NCBI RefSeq assembly: GCF_002149015.1
Contig: NZ_NGFO01000030.1
Location: forward strand, 1 to 64,000
DNA length: 64,000 nucleotides
Reading direction: 5' to 3'
Origin: Gordonia lacunae
GTDB taxonomy: Bacteria; Actinomycetota; Actinomycetes; Mycobacteriales; Mycobacteriaceae
Part shown: one piece after another, positions 8,501 to 16,390 of the stretch
How positions within the stretch are numbered: the stretch's first letter is position 1
Layout: the number at the start of each line of letters is the position of its first letter
Program-made: the position numbers and the translations under genes
Notes under the pieces: generated by a model
What the model was told of the DNA's origin: nothing
The model's database searches: none
What the model saw: the letters and a program-made list of their open reading frames with translations, nothing else

Positions 8501-8760
8501 CAACGAAAAGACCTCCCCGGGTGAAACGGTAGAACGTATGCGGTAGGCAGTGTACGGACACAAGCTGGCAGTGACCTCAACGCCGGGGTGTCTCGAGTGG
8601 CGACGATCACAGCCGGAAATGTCCGTTTCGTGCCGTGATTCCACCATAGCGGGACAGTGCTCCGCGGTGTGGACGGAGAGGGTGCTACCCGCGTGCGGTG
8701 CTGACGTAGACTGCCGGATGGCCGGGCCGCCGACGTCGCGGTCGCCGCGCCCACAACCCC

Positions 8761-8836
8761 GCCTTCGTAGCTCAGGGGATAGAGCAACCCTCTCCTAAAG
8801 GGTAGGTCGCAGGTTCGAATCCTGCCGAGGGCACCA
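8761..8836 (+). tRNA. tRNA-Arg (anticodon CCT)
   Basis: A full cloverleaf can be drawn. The acceptor GCCTTCG pairs with CGAGGGC with one G-T pair. The D arm contains GTAGCTCAGGGGATAGAGC. The anticodon stem ACCCT/AGGGT closes the loop CTCCTAA with anticodon CCT, which reads AGG. The T arm is GCAGG-TTCGAAT-CCTGC. Discriminator A and an encoded CCA end the gene. No integrase gene lies beside it. Confidence 0.96.
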
Positions 8837-8839
8837 CCT

Positions 8840-8854
8840 GGCCGGTTTCCGGCC
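8840..8854 (+). terminator. Short hairpin after tRNA-Arg
   Basis: GGCCGG-TTT-CCGGCC begins 4 bases after the tRNA CCA end. The stem is only 6 pairs and no T run follows, so it is a possible terminator or processing hairpin of the tRNA transcript. Confidence 0.4.
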
Positions 8855-8880
8855 CGTCTCCGACGACGCGCGGTCTCGGG

Positions 8881-9843
8881 CTATGAATCCGCTGCCGCTT
8901 TCGCGAACCGCCGGCGGTAGACGAGAGGCGAGACGCCGACACTCGCGGCGAAGTGGTGGCGCAGCAGCGTCGCCGACGTGAAGCCGACCCGCCTGGCCAC
9001 CTCGTCGACGCTCGCGGTGGTCGACTCCAGCATGTTCTTCGCCGACAGCACCCGCTGTTCGGTCAGCCAGCGGCGAGGTGAGATCCCGACCTCGTCGACG
9101 AACCGTCGGGCGAATGTCCGTCCCGACATGTGCATGCGGGTCGCCATGTCGTCGATGCTGATGTCGCGGTCGAGGTTCGCGGTCATCCAGGCGAGCAACG
9201 CTCCGAATCCCTCGTCGGTACATGCCGGTACCGGTGCTTCGACGAACTGGCGCTGGCCGCCGTCGCGATGCGGCGGCACGACCATCCGGCGGGCGATCCG
9301 ATTGGCGACCGCCGGTCCCCACGCCTCCCGGACCAGATGCAGTGAGGCGTCGATCCCGGCCGCCGTGCCTGCGCTCGTGGTGATCGGGCCGTCGTCGACG
9401 AACAGGACATCGGTGTCGACCCGGGCGCGCGGGAACATGCGCGCGAGGTCGGAGCCATACCGCCAGTGGGTCGTGCACCGGCGGCCGTCGAGAAGTCCCG
9501 CCGCCCCGGCGACGAAGGCTCCCGAACAGACCGTGAGAACACGGCCCCCGCCGTCGACGACCGTGCGGATGGTGTCGAGGATCTCGTCGGGGTAGTCGCC
9601 GCTGATGCTCCCGCCGGGGATGACGACGAGATCGACGTCGCGACACTCCGCGAGCGAGTGCGACACCTGGAGTGAGACCCCGTTGCCCACGCCGAGTGAT
9701 GCCCCTGGTTCCGGGGTGGCGACCCGGAAGTCGAAGGCCGGGACGCCGTCGTCGGTGCGATCGAGCCCGAACACCTCGTGGACGACGCCGAACTCGAACA
9801 GCGCGACGCGTCCATAGAGAAGGACGCCGACGGATTTCACCAC
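8881..9843 (-). CDS. GlxA-family transcriptional regulator (DJ-1/PfpI plus AraC HTH)
   Basis: The 320 residues have two parts. Residues 1-165 form a DJ-1/PfpI-like domain with VVIPGG and the nucleophile-elbow motif VCSGAFVAGAAGLLDG. Residues 215-315 are an AraC-type double HTH: DISIDDMATRMHMSGRTFAR and ASVDEVARRVGFTSATLLRHHF, ending in PLVYRRRF. Members of this group often sense small amino or amide compounds. The GTG start has no ribosome binding site, but CATACT lies 6 bases upstream, suggesting a leaderless mRNA. It is divergent from the small gene at 9926. The regulated genes are not evident. Confidence 0.88.
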   Translation of the reverse strand: MVKSVGVLLYGRVALFEFGVVHEVFGLDRTDDGVPAFDFRVATPEPGASLGVGNGVSLQVSHSLAECRDVDLVVIPGGSISGDYPDEILDTIRTVVDGGGRVLTVCSGAFVAGAAGLLDGRRCTTHWRYGSDLARMFPRARVDTDVLFVDDGPITTSAGTAAGIDASLHLVREAWGPAVANRIARRMVVPPHRDGGQRQFVEAPVPACTDEGFGALLAWMTANLDRDISIDDMATRMHMSGRTFARRFVDEVGISPRRWLTEQRVLSAKNMLESTTASVDEVARRVGFTSATLLRHHFAASVGVSPLVYRRRFAKAAADS

Positions 9844-9925
9844 CGCCCCAGTATGGCAGATAATTTGCGAACATTGGCTTTACTGCCACTGTTGGCGGAA
9901 AAGTGGTGGGCGAAGAATTACTGCC

Positions 9926-10150
9926 ATGACACTCATCTTCGTTCTCGCCCTTGTCGTGGTCGCCTCGGTCGCCGGCGCAGCCGGCGTGCTGACATTTTCC
10001 GCGCGTCGTACGCCGGCCGGACAGCGGACGCCGGGCCAGCGGATCGCCGACTGGTTCACGCGGAACCCGAAGCGCCCCTACGGCCCCGACACCGAACGGG
10101 TCGCCGCCGAGCTCAGCATCCTCACCCGTCGCTACGACAAGCTCGTCTGA
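9926..10150 (+). CDS. Small single-pass membrane protein of unknown function
   Basis: A 74-residue protein. Residues 3-24 are a strong hydrophobic helix (LIFVLALVVVASVAGAAGVL), followed by a basic stretch (SARRTPAGQRTPGQR) and a soluble tail containing NPKRPYGPDTERVAAELS. The positive-inside rule places the tail in the cytoplasm. No clear ribosome binding site precedes the ATG. It lies 30 bases before the SDR gene on the same strand. The codon use resembles its neighbours and there is no overlapping alternative, so I consider it real, but the family is not recognised. Confidence 0.6.
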   Translation: MTLIFVLALVVVASVAGAAGVLTFSARRTPAGQRTPGQRIADWFTRNPKRPYGPDTERVAAELSILTRRYDKLV

Positions 10151-10180
10151 CACCTCGGCTGCTGCGCTACCGTTGCGGTC

Positions 10181-10990
10181 GTGAGTTCACAGACTGTCCT
10201 CGTGACCGGTGCGACCAGTGGCATCGGCGCCGAAATCGCCCGCCAGTTCGTCGCACGGGGGCACCGGGTGTACGGCACCACCCGTAACCCGGACTCCGTG
10301 CGCAACCCGCTACCGGGCGTCACCTATGTCCGCCTCGACAACGCCGACTACGCGTCCGCCGAATCGTGCGCGGCCCTCGTCGGCGAGGTCGACATCCTGG
10401 TCAACAACGCCGGCGAGTCCCAGGCCGGCGCGCTCGAGGACACGTCGATGTCCGCAATCGAAGATCTGTTCCGGGTCAACGTCTTCGGGCCGATCGCGCT
10501 GACCAAGGCGGTGTTGCCGGGGATGCGCCGGCGGCGTCGCGGCACGGTCGTGATGGTGGGATCGATGCTGTCCAGTTTCCCGGTCGCGTTCCGCTCCAAC
10601 TACGCCGCGACCAAGTCGGCACTCAAGGCGTTCGCGCTCGCCTCCCGACGCGAACTGGCGCCCTACGGGATCCGGATGATCAGTGTCGAACCCGGTACGA
10701 TCGCCACCGGCATCGGCGATCGCCGCAGCATCCACATCCGTGACGACTCGCCCTATCGCGCCGAGTACGAGACGCTCGCTGCCGCGACCCGTCGCAACGA
10801 GGACGCGGGCATCACCGCGGAGAGCATGGCCACCCAGATCGTCGACGCCGCTCTCGCCGAACATCCGAAGCCGTTCTATGCCAAGGGTAATCAAGCAGGT
10901 CTGGTCTTCCTGCTCCGGCGCCTCGCGCCGAGGCAGCTCATCCTGGACATGACCGCCCGCAAGCACGGACTCCCCAAGGTGTCGATCTGA
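10181..10990 (+). CDS. Short-chain dehydrogenase/reductase (SDR)
   Basis: A classical SDR of 269 residues. The NAD(P) glycine motif is TGATSGIG (9-16), NNAG is at 75-78, and the catalytic residues are Ser128, Tyr141 and Lys145 in YAATK. An arginine (TTRNPDS, position 35) after the second strand suggests a preference for NADP. The C-terminal extension (about 235-269) is hydrophobic and basic. The GTG start follows TACCGT by 7 bases, which fits a leaderless transcript. cobF begins two bases after its stop, so both are probably read from one mRNA. The substrate cannot be predicted. Confidence 0.88.
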   Translation: MSSQTVLVTGATSGIGAEIARQFVARGHRVYGTTRNPDSVRNPLPGVTYVRLDNADYASAESCAALVGEVDILVNNAGESQAGALEDTSMSAIEDLFRVNVFGPIALTKAVLPGMRRRRRGTVVMVGSMLSSFPVAFRSNYAATKSALKAFALASRRELAPYGIRMISVEPGTIATGIGDRRSIHIRDDSPYRAEYETLAAATRRNEDAGITAESMATQIVDAALAEHPKPFYAKGNQAGLVFLLRRLAPRQLILDMTARKHGLPKVSI

Positions 10991-10992
10991 CC

Positions 10993-11754
10993 GTGCGAAT
11001 CACACTGCGCGTCATCGGGATCGGTCCCGGGGGGCCGCGGCAGATCACGCTGCAGGCCATCGATGCGATGGCCGACGTCGACGCCTTCCTCGCGCTCGAG
11101 AAGGGCAGCGCCAAGAGCGGTCTGCTCGATGCTCGCCGCGTGATCCTCGCCGAGCATGCACGGCAAGGTCATTCGCTGGTGGAGATCCCCGACCCGCCGC
11201 GCGACCGCGAGCCGGCCGACTATGACGCCGAAGTCCGGCGCTGGCATGCTGCGCGCGCTGATCTGATCGCCACCGCGCTGCGCGACGAGGTCGGGGACGG
11301 CGGTGTGGCCGCCTTCCTGGTCTGGGGTGATCCCGCGCTCTACGACAGCACGCTGCGCATCGTCGACGATCTCGCCGCTCGCGACGATCTCGAACTCGTC
11401 GTCGAGGTGATCCCCGGCGTGACCAGTGCGAGTGCTCTCACCGCGGCACACGGCATCGTCGCCAACCGCGTCGGTGAACCGATCCACACGACCACCGGCC
11501 GGCGGTTGGCGGACACGCCCGAGGGCGCCGACGCCAACCAGATCGTGATGCTCGACGCCGATCTCACCTTCCGGCACACCGCCGACCCGGACGATCACAT
11601 CTGGTGGGGTGCCTATGTCGGCACCGACGACGAGATCCTGATCAGCGGCCGGGTCGGCGAGGTCACGGACCGGATCGTAGAAGCGCGCGCCGAGGCACGG
11701 GACCGGATCGGCTGGATCATGGACATCTATCTGCTCCGGAAGAGTGGCCAGTAG
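10993..11754 (+). CDS. cobF: Precorrin-6A synthase (deacetylating)
   Basis: The 253-residue protein has the tetrapyrrole methylase fold. The N-terminal VIGIGPGGPRQITLQAIDA is the family's first SAM-binding loop, FLVWGDPALYDSTLRI the central motif, and EVIPGVTSASALTAAHGI the second substrate/SAM region. CobF methylates C-1 of the corrin ring and releases the C-20 acetyl group in aerobic cobalamin synthesis. No other cob gene is in the window, so it stands apart from the main cobalamin cluster. The GTG start is two bases after the SDR stop. The gene is followed by the first long inverted repeat element. Confidence 0.92.
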   Translation: MRITLRVIGIGPGGPRQITLQAIDAMADVDAFLALEKGSAKSGLLDARRVILAEHARQGHSLVEIPDPPRDREPADYDAEVRRWHAARADLIATALRDEVGDGGVAAFLVWGDPALYDSTLRIVDDLAARDDLELVVEVIPGVTSASALTAAHGIVANRVGEPIHTTTGRRLADTPEGADANQIVMLDADLTFRHTADPDDHIWWGAYVGTDDEILISGRVGEVTDRIVEARAEARDRIGWIMDIYLLRKSGQ

Positions 11755-11756
11755 CT

Positions 11757-11897
11757 GGACCCTTCGTGACGCGCCCTCCGCAAGCTCCGGGCGCTCCTCA
11801 GGGGGCAGAAGCTATGCCGCCTCCGCAAGCTCCGGGTACTCCTCAGGGGCCCACCCTGCTCCCTGAGGAGCGAGCTTGCGAGCGTCACGAAGGGTCC
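11757..11897 (+). repeat. Dispersed inverted-repeat element, copy A
   Basis: A 141-base intergenic element between the convergent cobF and FetB-like genes. GGACCCTTCGTGACGC (11757-11772) is matched by its perfect complement at 11882-11897. Inside are two direct copies of CTCCGCAAGCTCCGGG, each followed by a CTCAGGGG-type stretch, and an inverted relative (CTCCCTGAGGAGCGAGCTTGCG). The same ends occur at 24872-25098, and a diverged version at 62986-63102. It could fold into a long hairpin and act as a bidirectional terminator, or be a non-autonomous mobile repeat. Confidence 0.8.
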
Positions 11898-11917
11898 CGG
11901 TGAGATGCGCCGCCAGG

Positions 11918-12667
11918 TCACAGGTGTTCCCGCGCAACCAGTTCCACCGTGACGACCATCGCGATGGAACTCACCGCCAGCAGGGCGATCAGGACGAACA
12001 ACTGCATGGCCGCGGCGGCCCACACCGAGGCGCCGCCGAGGACCATCCCGACGAATGCGCCGGGGATCGTGACGAGTCCGACCGACCGCGTCTGATCGAG
12101 GCCGGGTATCAGGGCGGTGGCCGACGCCGGGCCGGCGATCTCCATCCGCGCGTCCCGCCGCTCGAAGCCCAGCGACAGTGCGGCTTCCACCTCACCGCGT
12201 CGCACGCGCAGCTCGTCGTGTGCCCGTCGACCGGCGAGCGAGGCGGTGACCATGGCGCCGCCGAGCATGATCCCGGCGGTGGGGATCACGGCGATTCCGC
12301 GCCCGGGAAGCACCCCGGTCACGACGAGCGCGGTCACGATGACGATCGTCGGCGCGGCGACCGGCCCGGCGCACCAGGCGATCCCGGTCAGCGCAGGTCC
12401 GTTGGGTCGGACCCGCCGGGCCGAGGTCCACGAGGCCGCCGAGGCCATCACCGCCACGAACAGCGCCGAGGCCCAGAGGTGAGGGATGACCGCGGCGAGC
12501 ACGGCTGCCAGGGCCGCGAGTTGCACGGCGGCCCGGAGCGTGGCGACAACCGTCTCCCGCGCCAACCCGCTCCGGCGGTTCACCATCACCGCGACCGCGG
12601 CCAGCAGGACGATGACCACCACCAGGGCGGGTCCGATGCGCACCACCGCGTCGCCGATTCCGTTCAC
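11918..12667 (-). CDS. UPF0014/FetB-type ABC permease
   Basis: The 249-residue membrane protein has about seven hydrophobic segments and the UPF0014 signature region RRGEVEAALSLGFERRDA followed by RSVGLVTIPGAFVGMVLGG. In E. coli, FetB pairs with the ATPase FetA in an iron exporter that protects against oxidative stress; other members may transport other substrates. No fetA-like ATPase gene is adjacent here, so the partner must be elsewhere or absent. The ATG start gives the usual family length. Its 3' end faces the inverted repeat element and cobF. Confidence 0.8.
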   Translation of the reverse strand: MNGIGDAVVRIGPALVVVIVLLAAVAVMVNRRSGLARETVVATLRAAVQLAALAAVLAAVIPHLWASALFVAVMASAASWTSARRVRPNGPALTGIAWCAGPVAAPTIVIVTALVVTGVLPGRGIAVIPTAGIMLGGAMVTASLAGRRAHDELRVRRGEVEAALSLGFERRDARMEIAGPASATALIPGLDQTRSVGLVTIPGAFVGMVLGGASVWAAAAMQLFVLIALLAVSSIAMVVTVELVAREHL

Positions 12668-12728
12668 CGGTCCAGTTCACCAGGACCGGGTGCGCACCGA
12701 CAGCCTCACGCCCTCCGCCCGCGCCGAT

Positions 12729-13469
12729 TCACCAGATCTGCTGGAGCGCGGCGAGCATCTCCTCGCGGATCTCGCTGCGACAGATGACGAAGTCCGGCAT
12801 GTACGGATGCCGGTTGTTGTACACGATCTCCGATCCATCGAGGCGACTGCAGTGCAGGCCGGCCGCCAGCGCGACCCCCACCGGCGCGGCGTTGTCCCAC
12901 TCGTACTGACCGCCGGCGTGGACATAGGCGTCGGCGTCCCCGCGGACGACGGCCATCGCCTTCGCCCCGGCCGATCCGACCGGCACCATCTGCAGACCCA
13001 GACTGTTCGCCACGTAGCTGGTCTCGTACGAGCCGCCCCACCGGGATGTGACCAGGCGGCGGGTCAGTTCGCCCGCGGGCCGCGCAACCGTATCCGAACG
13101 AAACAGCTCACCAGTGGCGGGCAACGACACCGACGCCTCGGTGACGATCCCGCTCTCGGTCAGGGCCACGTGTACGGCCCAGTCCGCCGAACCCGCGGCG
13201 AATTCCCTTGTGCCGTCGAGCGGGTCGATGATCCACACCCGAGCTGCGGTCGCCCGGTCACCGACGTCGGCGGCCTCCTCGGACAGCACCGCGTCGCGTG
13301 GCCGATGTTTGCGCAGCACCGTCGAGATCCAGGCCTGCGCAAGCGCATCGCCCACATCGCCGAGCATCGCGCCGCCGAGCAGGTCACCGGACCGGATTCC
13401 GAGAAGTACTTCGCCGGCTCCCTGCGCGATCCGGGCGGCCAGTTCGGCGTCGGAAAGTCGGGAGTTCAT
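12729..13469 (-). CDS. cysQ: 3'(2'),5'-bisphosphate nucleotidase / inositol monophosphatase family
   Basis: The 246-residue protein has the metal-binding motifs of the inositol phosphatase superfamily: LSEEAAD, then WIIDPLDGTREFAAG with the DPLDGT core, and WDNAAPVGVALAAG near the C-terminus. Mycobacterial CysQ removes the 3' phosphate from PAP or PAPS in sulfate assimilation and also acts on inositol phosphates. I chose the ATG at 13469 because the upstream in-frame residues overlap the divergent glycosylase start and contain no domain. Only 25 bases separate the two divergent starts. The choice between CysQ and a related sugar-phosphate phosphatase rests on overall resemblance. Confidence 0.82.
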   Translation of the reverse strand: MNSRLSDAELAARIAQGAGEVLLGIRSGDLLGGAMLGDVGDALAQAWISTVLRKHRPRDAVLSEEAADVGDRATAARVWIIDPLDGTREFAAGSADWAVHVALTESGIVTEASVSLPATGELFRSDTVARPAGELTRRLVTSRWGGSYETSYVANSLGLQMVPVGSAGAKAMAVVRGDADAYVHAGGQYEWDNAAPVGVALAAGLHCSRLDGSEIVYNNRHPYMPDFVICRSEIREEMLAALQQIW

Positions 13470-13494
13470 CCCACAACTAGAGCACACTGGTGGC

Positions 13495-14385
13495 ATGCCT
13501 GAGCTCCCAGAGGTGGCCGCCATCGCCGACTACGTCGACGGCCGGGCGGCCGGACTCCCGATCCGTCGGGTCGACGTCGCGTCGCTGTCGGTGCTGAAGA
13601 CGGCCGATCCGCCCTACACGGCGCTGATGGACCGGATCGTCGAATCCGTCGGACGTGTGGGGAAGTACCTGGTCATCCGGACCGTTCCCGGTTCGGCGGC
13701 CACCGCGTCAGAGCCGTTGCTGCAGCTGGTCATCCATCTGTCGCGCGCGGGCTGGGTGCGCTGGAGCGAGGACCTGTCGCCCAAACCCCTGCGCCCGGGC
13801 GGCAAGAGCCCGATCGCCCTGCGCGTGCACTGCGGACTGCCCGGCGAGGGATTCGACGTCACCGAGGCCGGCACCCAGAAGCGGCTCGCCGTGTGGCTGG
13901 TCCGCGAACTCACCGAGGTCGAGCGCATCGCGGGCCTGGGACCCGACGCGCTCGAACTGACGGCCGAGGGGTTCGCCGAGATCCTCGCCGGGACGACCGG
14001 CCGGATCAAGAACGTGCTCACCGACCAGCACACCATCGCCGGCATCGGCAACGCGTACTCCGACGAGATCCTGCACACCGCACGCCTGTCGCCGTTCGCC
14101 TCGTCGAAAACGCTGAAGCCCGACCAGGTTGCCGCGCTGTACGACGCCATGCGCGGCGTGCTCACCGATGCGACGGGTCGACTGGAAGGCCAGGCCGTGG
14201 CGCGGCTCAAGTCCGAGAAGCGCACCGGTCTGCGCGTGCATGCTCGCACCGGCCTGCCGTGCCCGGTGTGCGGCGACATCGTCCGCGAGGTGTCGTTCGC
14301 CGATCGGTCCTTCCAGTACTGCGCCACGTGCCAGACGGGCGGCAAGGTGCTCGCGGATCGTCGGATGTCACGGTTGCTGAAATAG
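13495..14385 (+). CDS. Fpg/Nei-family DNA glycosylase
   Basis: The 296-residue protein starts MPELPEVAAIADYV. Removal of Met1 exposes the catalytic Pro2, and Glu3 is the second catalytic residue. The helix-two-turn-helix region carries KNVLTDQHTIAGIGNAYSDEI, and a C-terminal zinc finger has CPVC at one end and CATC 17 residues later, followed by QTGGKVLADRR. Such enzymes excise oxidised bases and nick the strand by beta elimination. The position before an SDR gene and pgi matches M. tuberculosis Rv0944-Rv0946c, where the glycosylase is shortened; here the protein is complete. Whether it is Fpg or Nei in specificity is not settled. Confidence 0.9.
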   Translation: MPELPEVAAIADYVDGRAAGLPIRRVDVASLSVLKTADPPYTALMDRIVESVGRVGKYLVIRTVPGSAATASEPLLQLVIHLSRAGWVRWSEDLSPKPLRPGGKSPIALRVHCGLPGEGFDVTEAGTQKRLAVWLVRELTEVERIAGLGPDALELTAEGFAEILAGTTGRIKNVLTDQHTIAGIGNAYSDEILHTARLSPFASSKTLKPDQVAALYDAMRGVLTDATGRLEGQAVARLKSEKRTGLRVHARTGLPCPVCGDIVREVSFADRSFQYCATCQTGGKVLADRRMSRLLK

Positions 14386-14415
14386 ACCGACGTGACCGGA
14401 CGGGAAAACGTAACT

Positions 14416-14431
14416 TACCGGCCGGTAGCCT
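14416..14431 (+). promoter_or_regulatory. Palindrome overlapping the -10 box of the SDR gene
   Basis: TACCGGCCGGTA (14416-14427) is a perfect 12-base palindrome. Its last two bases start TAGCCT (14426-14431), which lies 7 bases before the GTG at 14439, so it is a candidate leaderless promoter with an operator on the -10 element. The palindrome resembles TetR-family operators, but no regulator gene is adjacent. Confidence 0.5.
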
Positions 14432-14438
14432 GGCAGTC

Positions 14439-15182
14439 GTGACGACACGGCAGAGAATTCTCATCACGGGAGCCAGTTCGGGACTAGGGGAGGGCATGGC
14501 CCGGCGCTTCGCCGCGCAGGGGCGTTCTCTCGCGCTCGCGGCGCGCCGACGCGACAAGTTGGAGGCGCTGGCCGACGAGCTCCGGCCGTCCGCCGAGCAT
14601 GTCGAGGTCGAGACGCTCGACGTCACCGACGTCGAGGCCGTTCCCGAGGTCTTCGGGAGGCTGGCCGCCGGTCTGGGCGGTCTCGACCGGGTCATCGTCA
14701 ACGCGGGACTCGGCAAGGGGGCACCCCTCGGTACCGGCAAGGCCGCGGCGAACATCGAGACGGTGCAGACCAACCTGGTCGGTGCGCTCGCCCAGGCCGA
14801 GGCGGCACTCGAGATCTTCCGCGCGCAGAACGCCGGCCATCTGGTGCTCGTCAGTTCCATCTCGGGCGTCCGCGGCATGCCCAAGGCGCAGGCCGCGTAC
14901 TCGGCGTCGAAAGCCGGGCTGACGGCGCTGGGGCAGGGGCTGCAGGCCGAGTTCGCCTCGTCGCCGATCACGGTGTCGGTGGTCGCGCCGGGTTACATCG
15001 AGACCGACATCAACCGGGGTGTGAAGACCTCCCTCATGGTCGAGACGGACAAGGGCGTCGATGCCCTGGTCAAGGCGATCGAGGCGGAGAAGGACTGGGC
15101 CCCGGTGCCCGCCTGGCCGTGGACGCCGATCGCCGCTGCGCTGAAGTTCCTGCCGGCGTCGGTCAGCCGCCGACTCGTCTGA
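14439..15182 (+). CDS. Short-chain dehydrogenase/reductase (Rv0945-like)
   Basis: The 247 residues carry TGASSGLG (10-17), NAG (88-90), Ser140 and the Tyr154-x3-Lys158 pair of classical SDRs. The arginine pair after the second strand (AARRRDK) suggests NADP. The gene order glycosylase, SDR, pgi equals that around M. tuberculosis Rv0945, so it is probably the orthologue; the substrate of that protein is unknown. I chose GTG 14439 because the frame upstream is the shadow of the glycosylase gene and a TAGCCT box sits 7 bases before it. It ends 66 bases before a lipoprotein gene. Confidence 0.88.
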   Translation: MTTRQRILITGASSGLGEGMARRFAAQGRSLALAARRRDKLEALADELRPSAEHVEVETLDVTDVEAVPEVFGRLAAGLGGLDRVIVNAGLGKGAPLGTGKAAANIETVQTNLVGALAQAEAALEIFRAQNAGHLVLVSSISGVRGMPKAQAAYSASKAGLTALGQGLQAEFASSPITVSVVAPGYIETDINRGVKTSLMVETDKGVDALVKAIEAEKDWAPVPAWPWTPIAAALKFLPASVSRRLV

Positions 15183-15248
15183 CTTCTGTAGTTCGTTCAG
15201 ACAGCGGATGTTTCGGCTTGGATCCAGGCGTTGGGTTACCGTCACGGG

Positions 15249-15788
15249 ATGCGTGTTCACCGGTTTCCGCGGCTGACGGCCGTCGCCGCGGCGGGCGCCG
15301 CGATGTCCGGCGTTCTCGCGGGTTGTGCTCCGTCGTCGTCGCCGATCGATCGCGATTCGAGCCCCTCGCCGTCGGCGTCGACATCCGCGCCGCCGCCGTC
15401 GACCAAGATCGTGACCGCCGGGCCACAGCGCGACGAGGGGCCGGTGATCAGACGGTTCCCGCTCCTGCAGGGGTCGGTGATCGAGGGCTGGACGGCCGGC
15501 ACTCTCGGGGACGACTCGTCGGACAGGGTTCCTGGACCATCCACCTACTGGTTCGACACGGTCGTGAACGTCGGCGCCGCGCGCGCGGCTGCGTGGGCGG
15601 GGCAGTACCACGCCGATCCGGTGGCCCCGCCTGACTCGGTGGCGGGCGCGTTGCGCGACGTGGTGCCGTCCGGCGGCTTTGTCGGCGGGCCCGCCCTCGA
15701 CCGTGCGTTCTCCTCGCCGCAGTGGCAGGCGACGGTGTACCTGTCGCTGACAACGGGGCGCGTGGTCGTCCTCGGGGTCGACGACTGA
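15249..15788 (+). CDS. Lipoprotein of unknown function
   Basis: The 179-residue protein has a lipoprotein signal: basic MRVHRFPR, a hydrophobic stretch, then the lipobox VLAGC at about residue 26. A Ser/Pro/Asp-rich linker (SSPSPSASTSAPPPS) follows, as in many actinobacterial surface lipoproteins. The C-terminal 120 residues form a compact domain with no motif I know (TYWFDTVVNVGAARAAAW, QWQATVYLSLTTGRVVVLG). ATG 15249 is preferred over the in-frame TTG at 15231 because TACCGT lies 6 bases before it, consistent with a leaderless start. Anchored outside the membrane by inference. Confidence 0.75.
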   Translation: MRVHRFPRLTAVAAAGAAMSGVLAGCAPSSSPIDRDSSPSPSASTSAPPPSTKIVTAGPQRDEGPVIRRFPLLQGSVIEGWTAGTLGDDSSDRVPGPSTYWFDTVVNVGAARAAAWAGQYHADPVAPPDSVAGALRDVVPSGGFVGGPALDRAFSSPQWQATVYLSLTTGRVVVLGVDD

Positions 15789-15807
15789 TCTGCGTAAGGT
15801 GGCCGTC

Positions 15808-16341
15808 GTGGCGAACAAGCAGGGACAAGTGGTGGCGTCGGGCGCGTTTCAGGCCTTCGGCGCCCGGCAGCGGGAGCAGGTCGGCGAACTGCTCGGCGAG
15901 ATCTTCGACCGCACGGACATCGCGGCCATGGGCTCCGACTGGCGGGGCATCGTCTATTTCACCCTCACCGACGACGAGACGACCTCCGCCGACACGGTTC
16001 TCGGCTTCGACCCGTCGAGCGGGACGTCCGGCGAGCTGGCCACCGTCGACGAGGTGTCCGAGGCCATCCGCACCGGCGATGTCGCCGAGGCCGTGGACGT
16101 CGCGAGCTTCGACGCCTGGCGGGCGGCGACCGGCACCCGCGCCCTGGACATGGGTGCCTGCGTGCCGCCCACCCTGTACGAGTTCCTCGGCGGCGATCCC
16201 GCCGAACGTGACGTGGAGCCAACAGATCTCGTCACCTACGTGGCCACCGCGGCCGCGATCATGGGCCGCATCCAATCCCTGGGTGTGGAACCCGGGGACG
16301 AGATCCCCGCCGAGGTCTTCGACGAGGAGTACTGGAAGTAG
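15808..16341 (+). CDS. Conserved-looking cytoplasmic protein of unknown function
   Basis: The 177-residue acidic protein lacks a signal peptide and membrane segments. It begins MANKQGQVVASGAFQAFGAR and shows alternating helices and strands (WRGIVYFTLTDDETT; ELATVDEVSEAIRTGD), with a C-terminal helix TYVATAAAIMGRIQSLG. The last 60 residues vaguely resemble DUF1851/immunity-type domains, but I would not assign it. GTG 15808 was chosen over GTG 15799 because TAAGGT sits exactly 7 bases upstream. It is convergent with pgi. Confidence 0.65.
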   Translation: MANKQGQVVASGAFQAFGARQREQVGELLGEIFDRTDIAAMGSDWRGIVYFTLTDDETTSADTVLGFDPSSGTSGELATVDEVSEAIRTGDVAEAVDVASFDAWRAATGTRALDMGACVPPTLYEFLGGDPAERDVEPTDLVTYVATAAAIMGRIQSLGVEPGDEIPAEVFDEEYWK

Positions 16342-16344
16342 TTC

Positions 16345-16387
16345 TGCCGGTTGAGTCGCCCTTGTGCCGGTTGAGCTTGTCGAAACC
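16345..16387 (+). repeat. Short direct repeat between convergent genes
   Basis: TGCCGGTTGAG occurs at 16345-16355 and again at 16365-16375, with a 20-base period; the second copy continues CTTGTCGAAACCC. It lies between the stops of the gene at 15808 and pgi. It may be a fragment of a dispersed repeat, but no second copy was seen in this window. Confidence 0.4.
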
Positions 16388-16390
16388 CCC

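Noticed and set aside
8761-8836. tRNA-Arg as an integration site of a mobile element
   Set aside because: No integrase gene, no repeated tRNA 3' end and no phage-like genes nearby.
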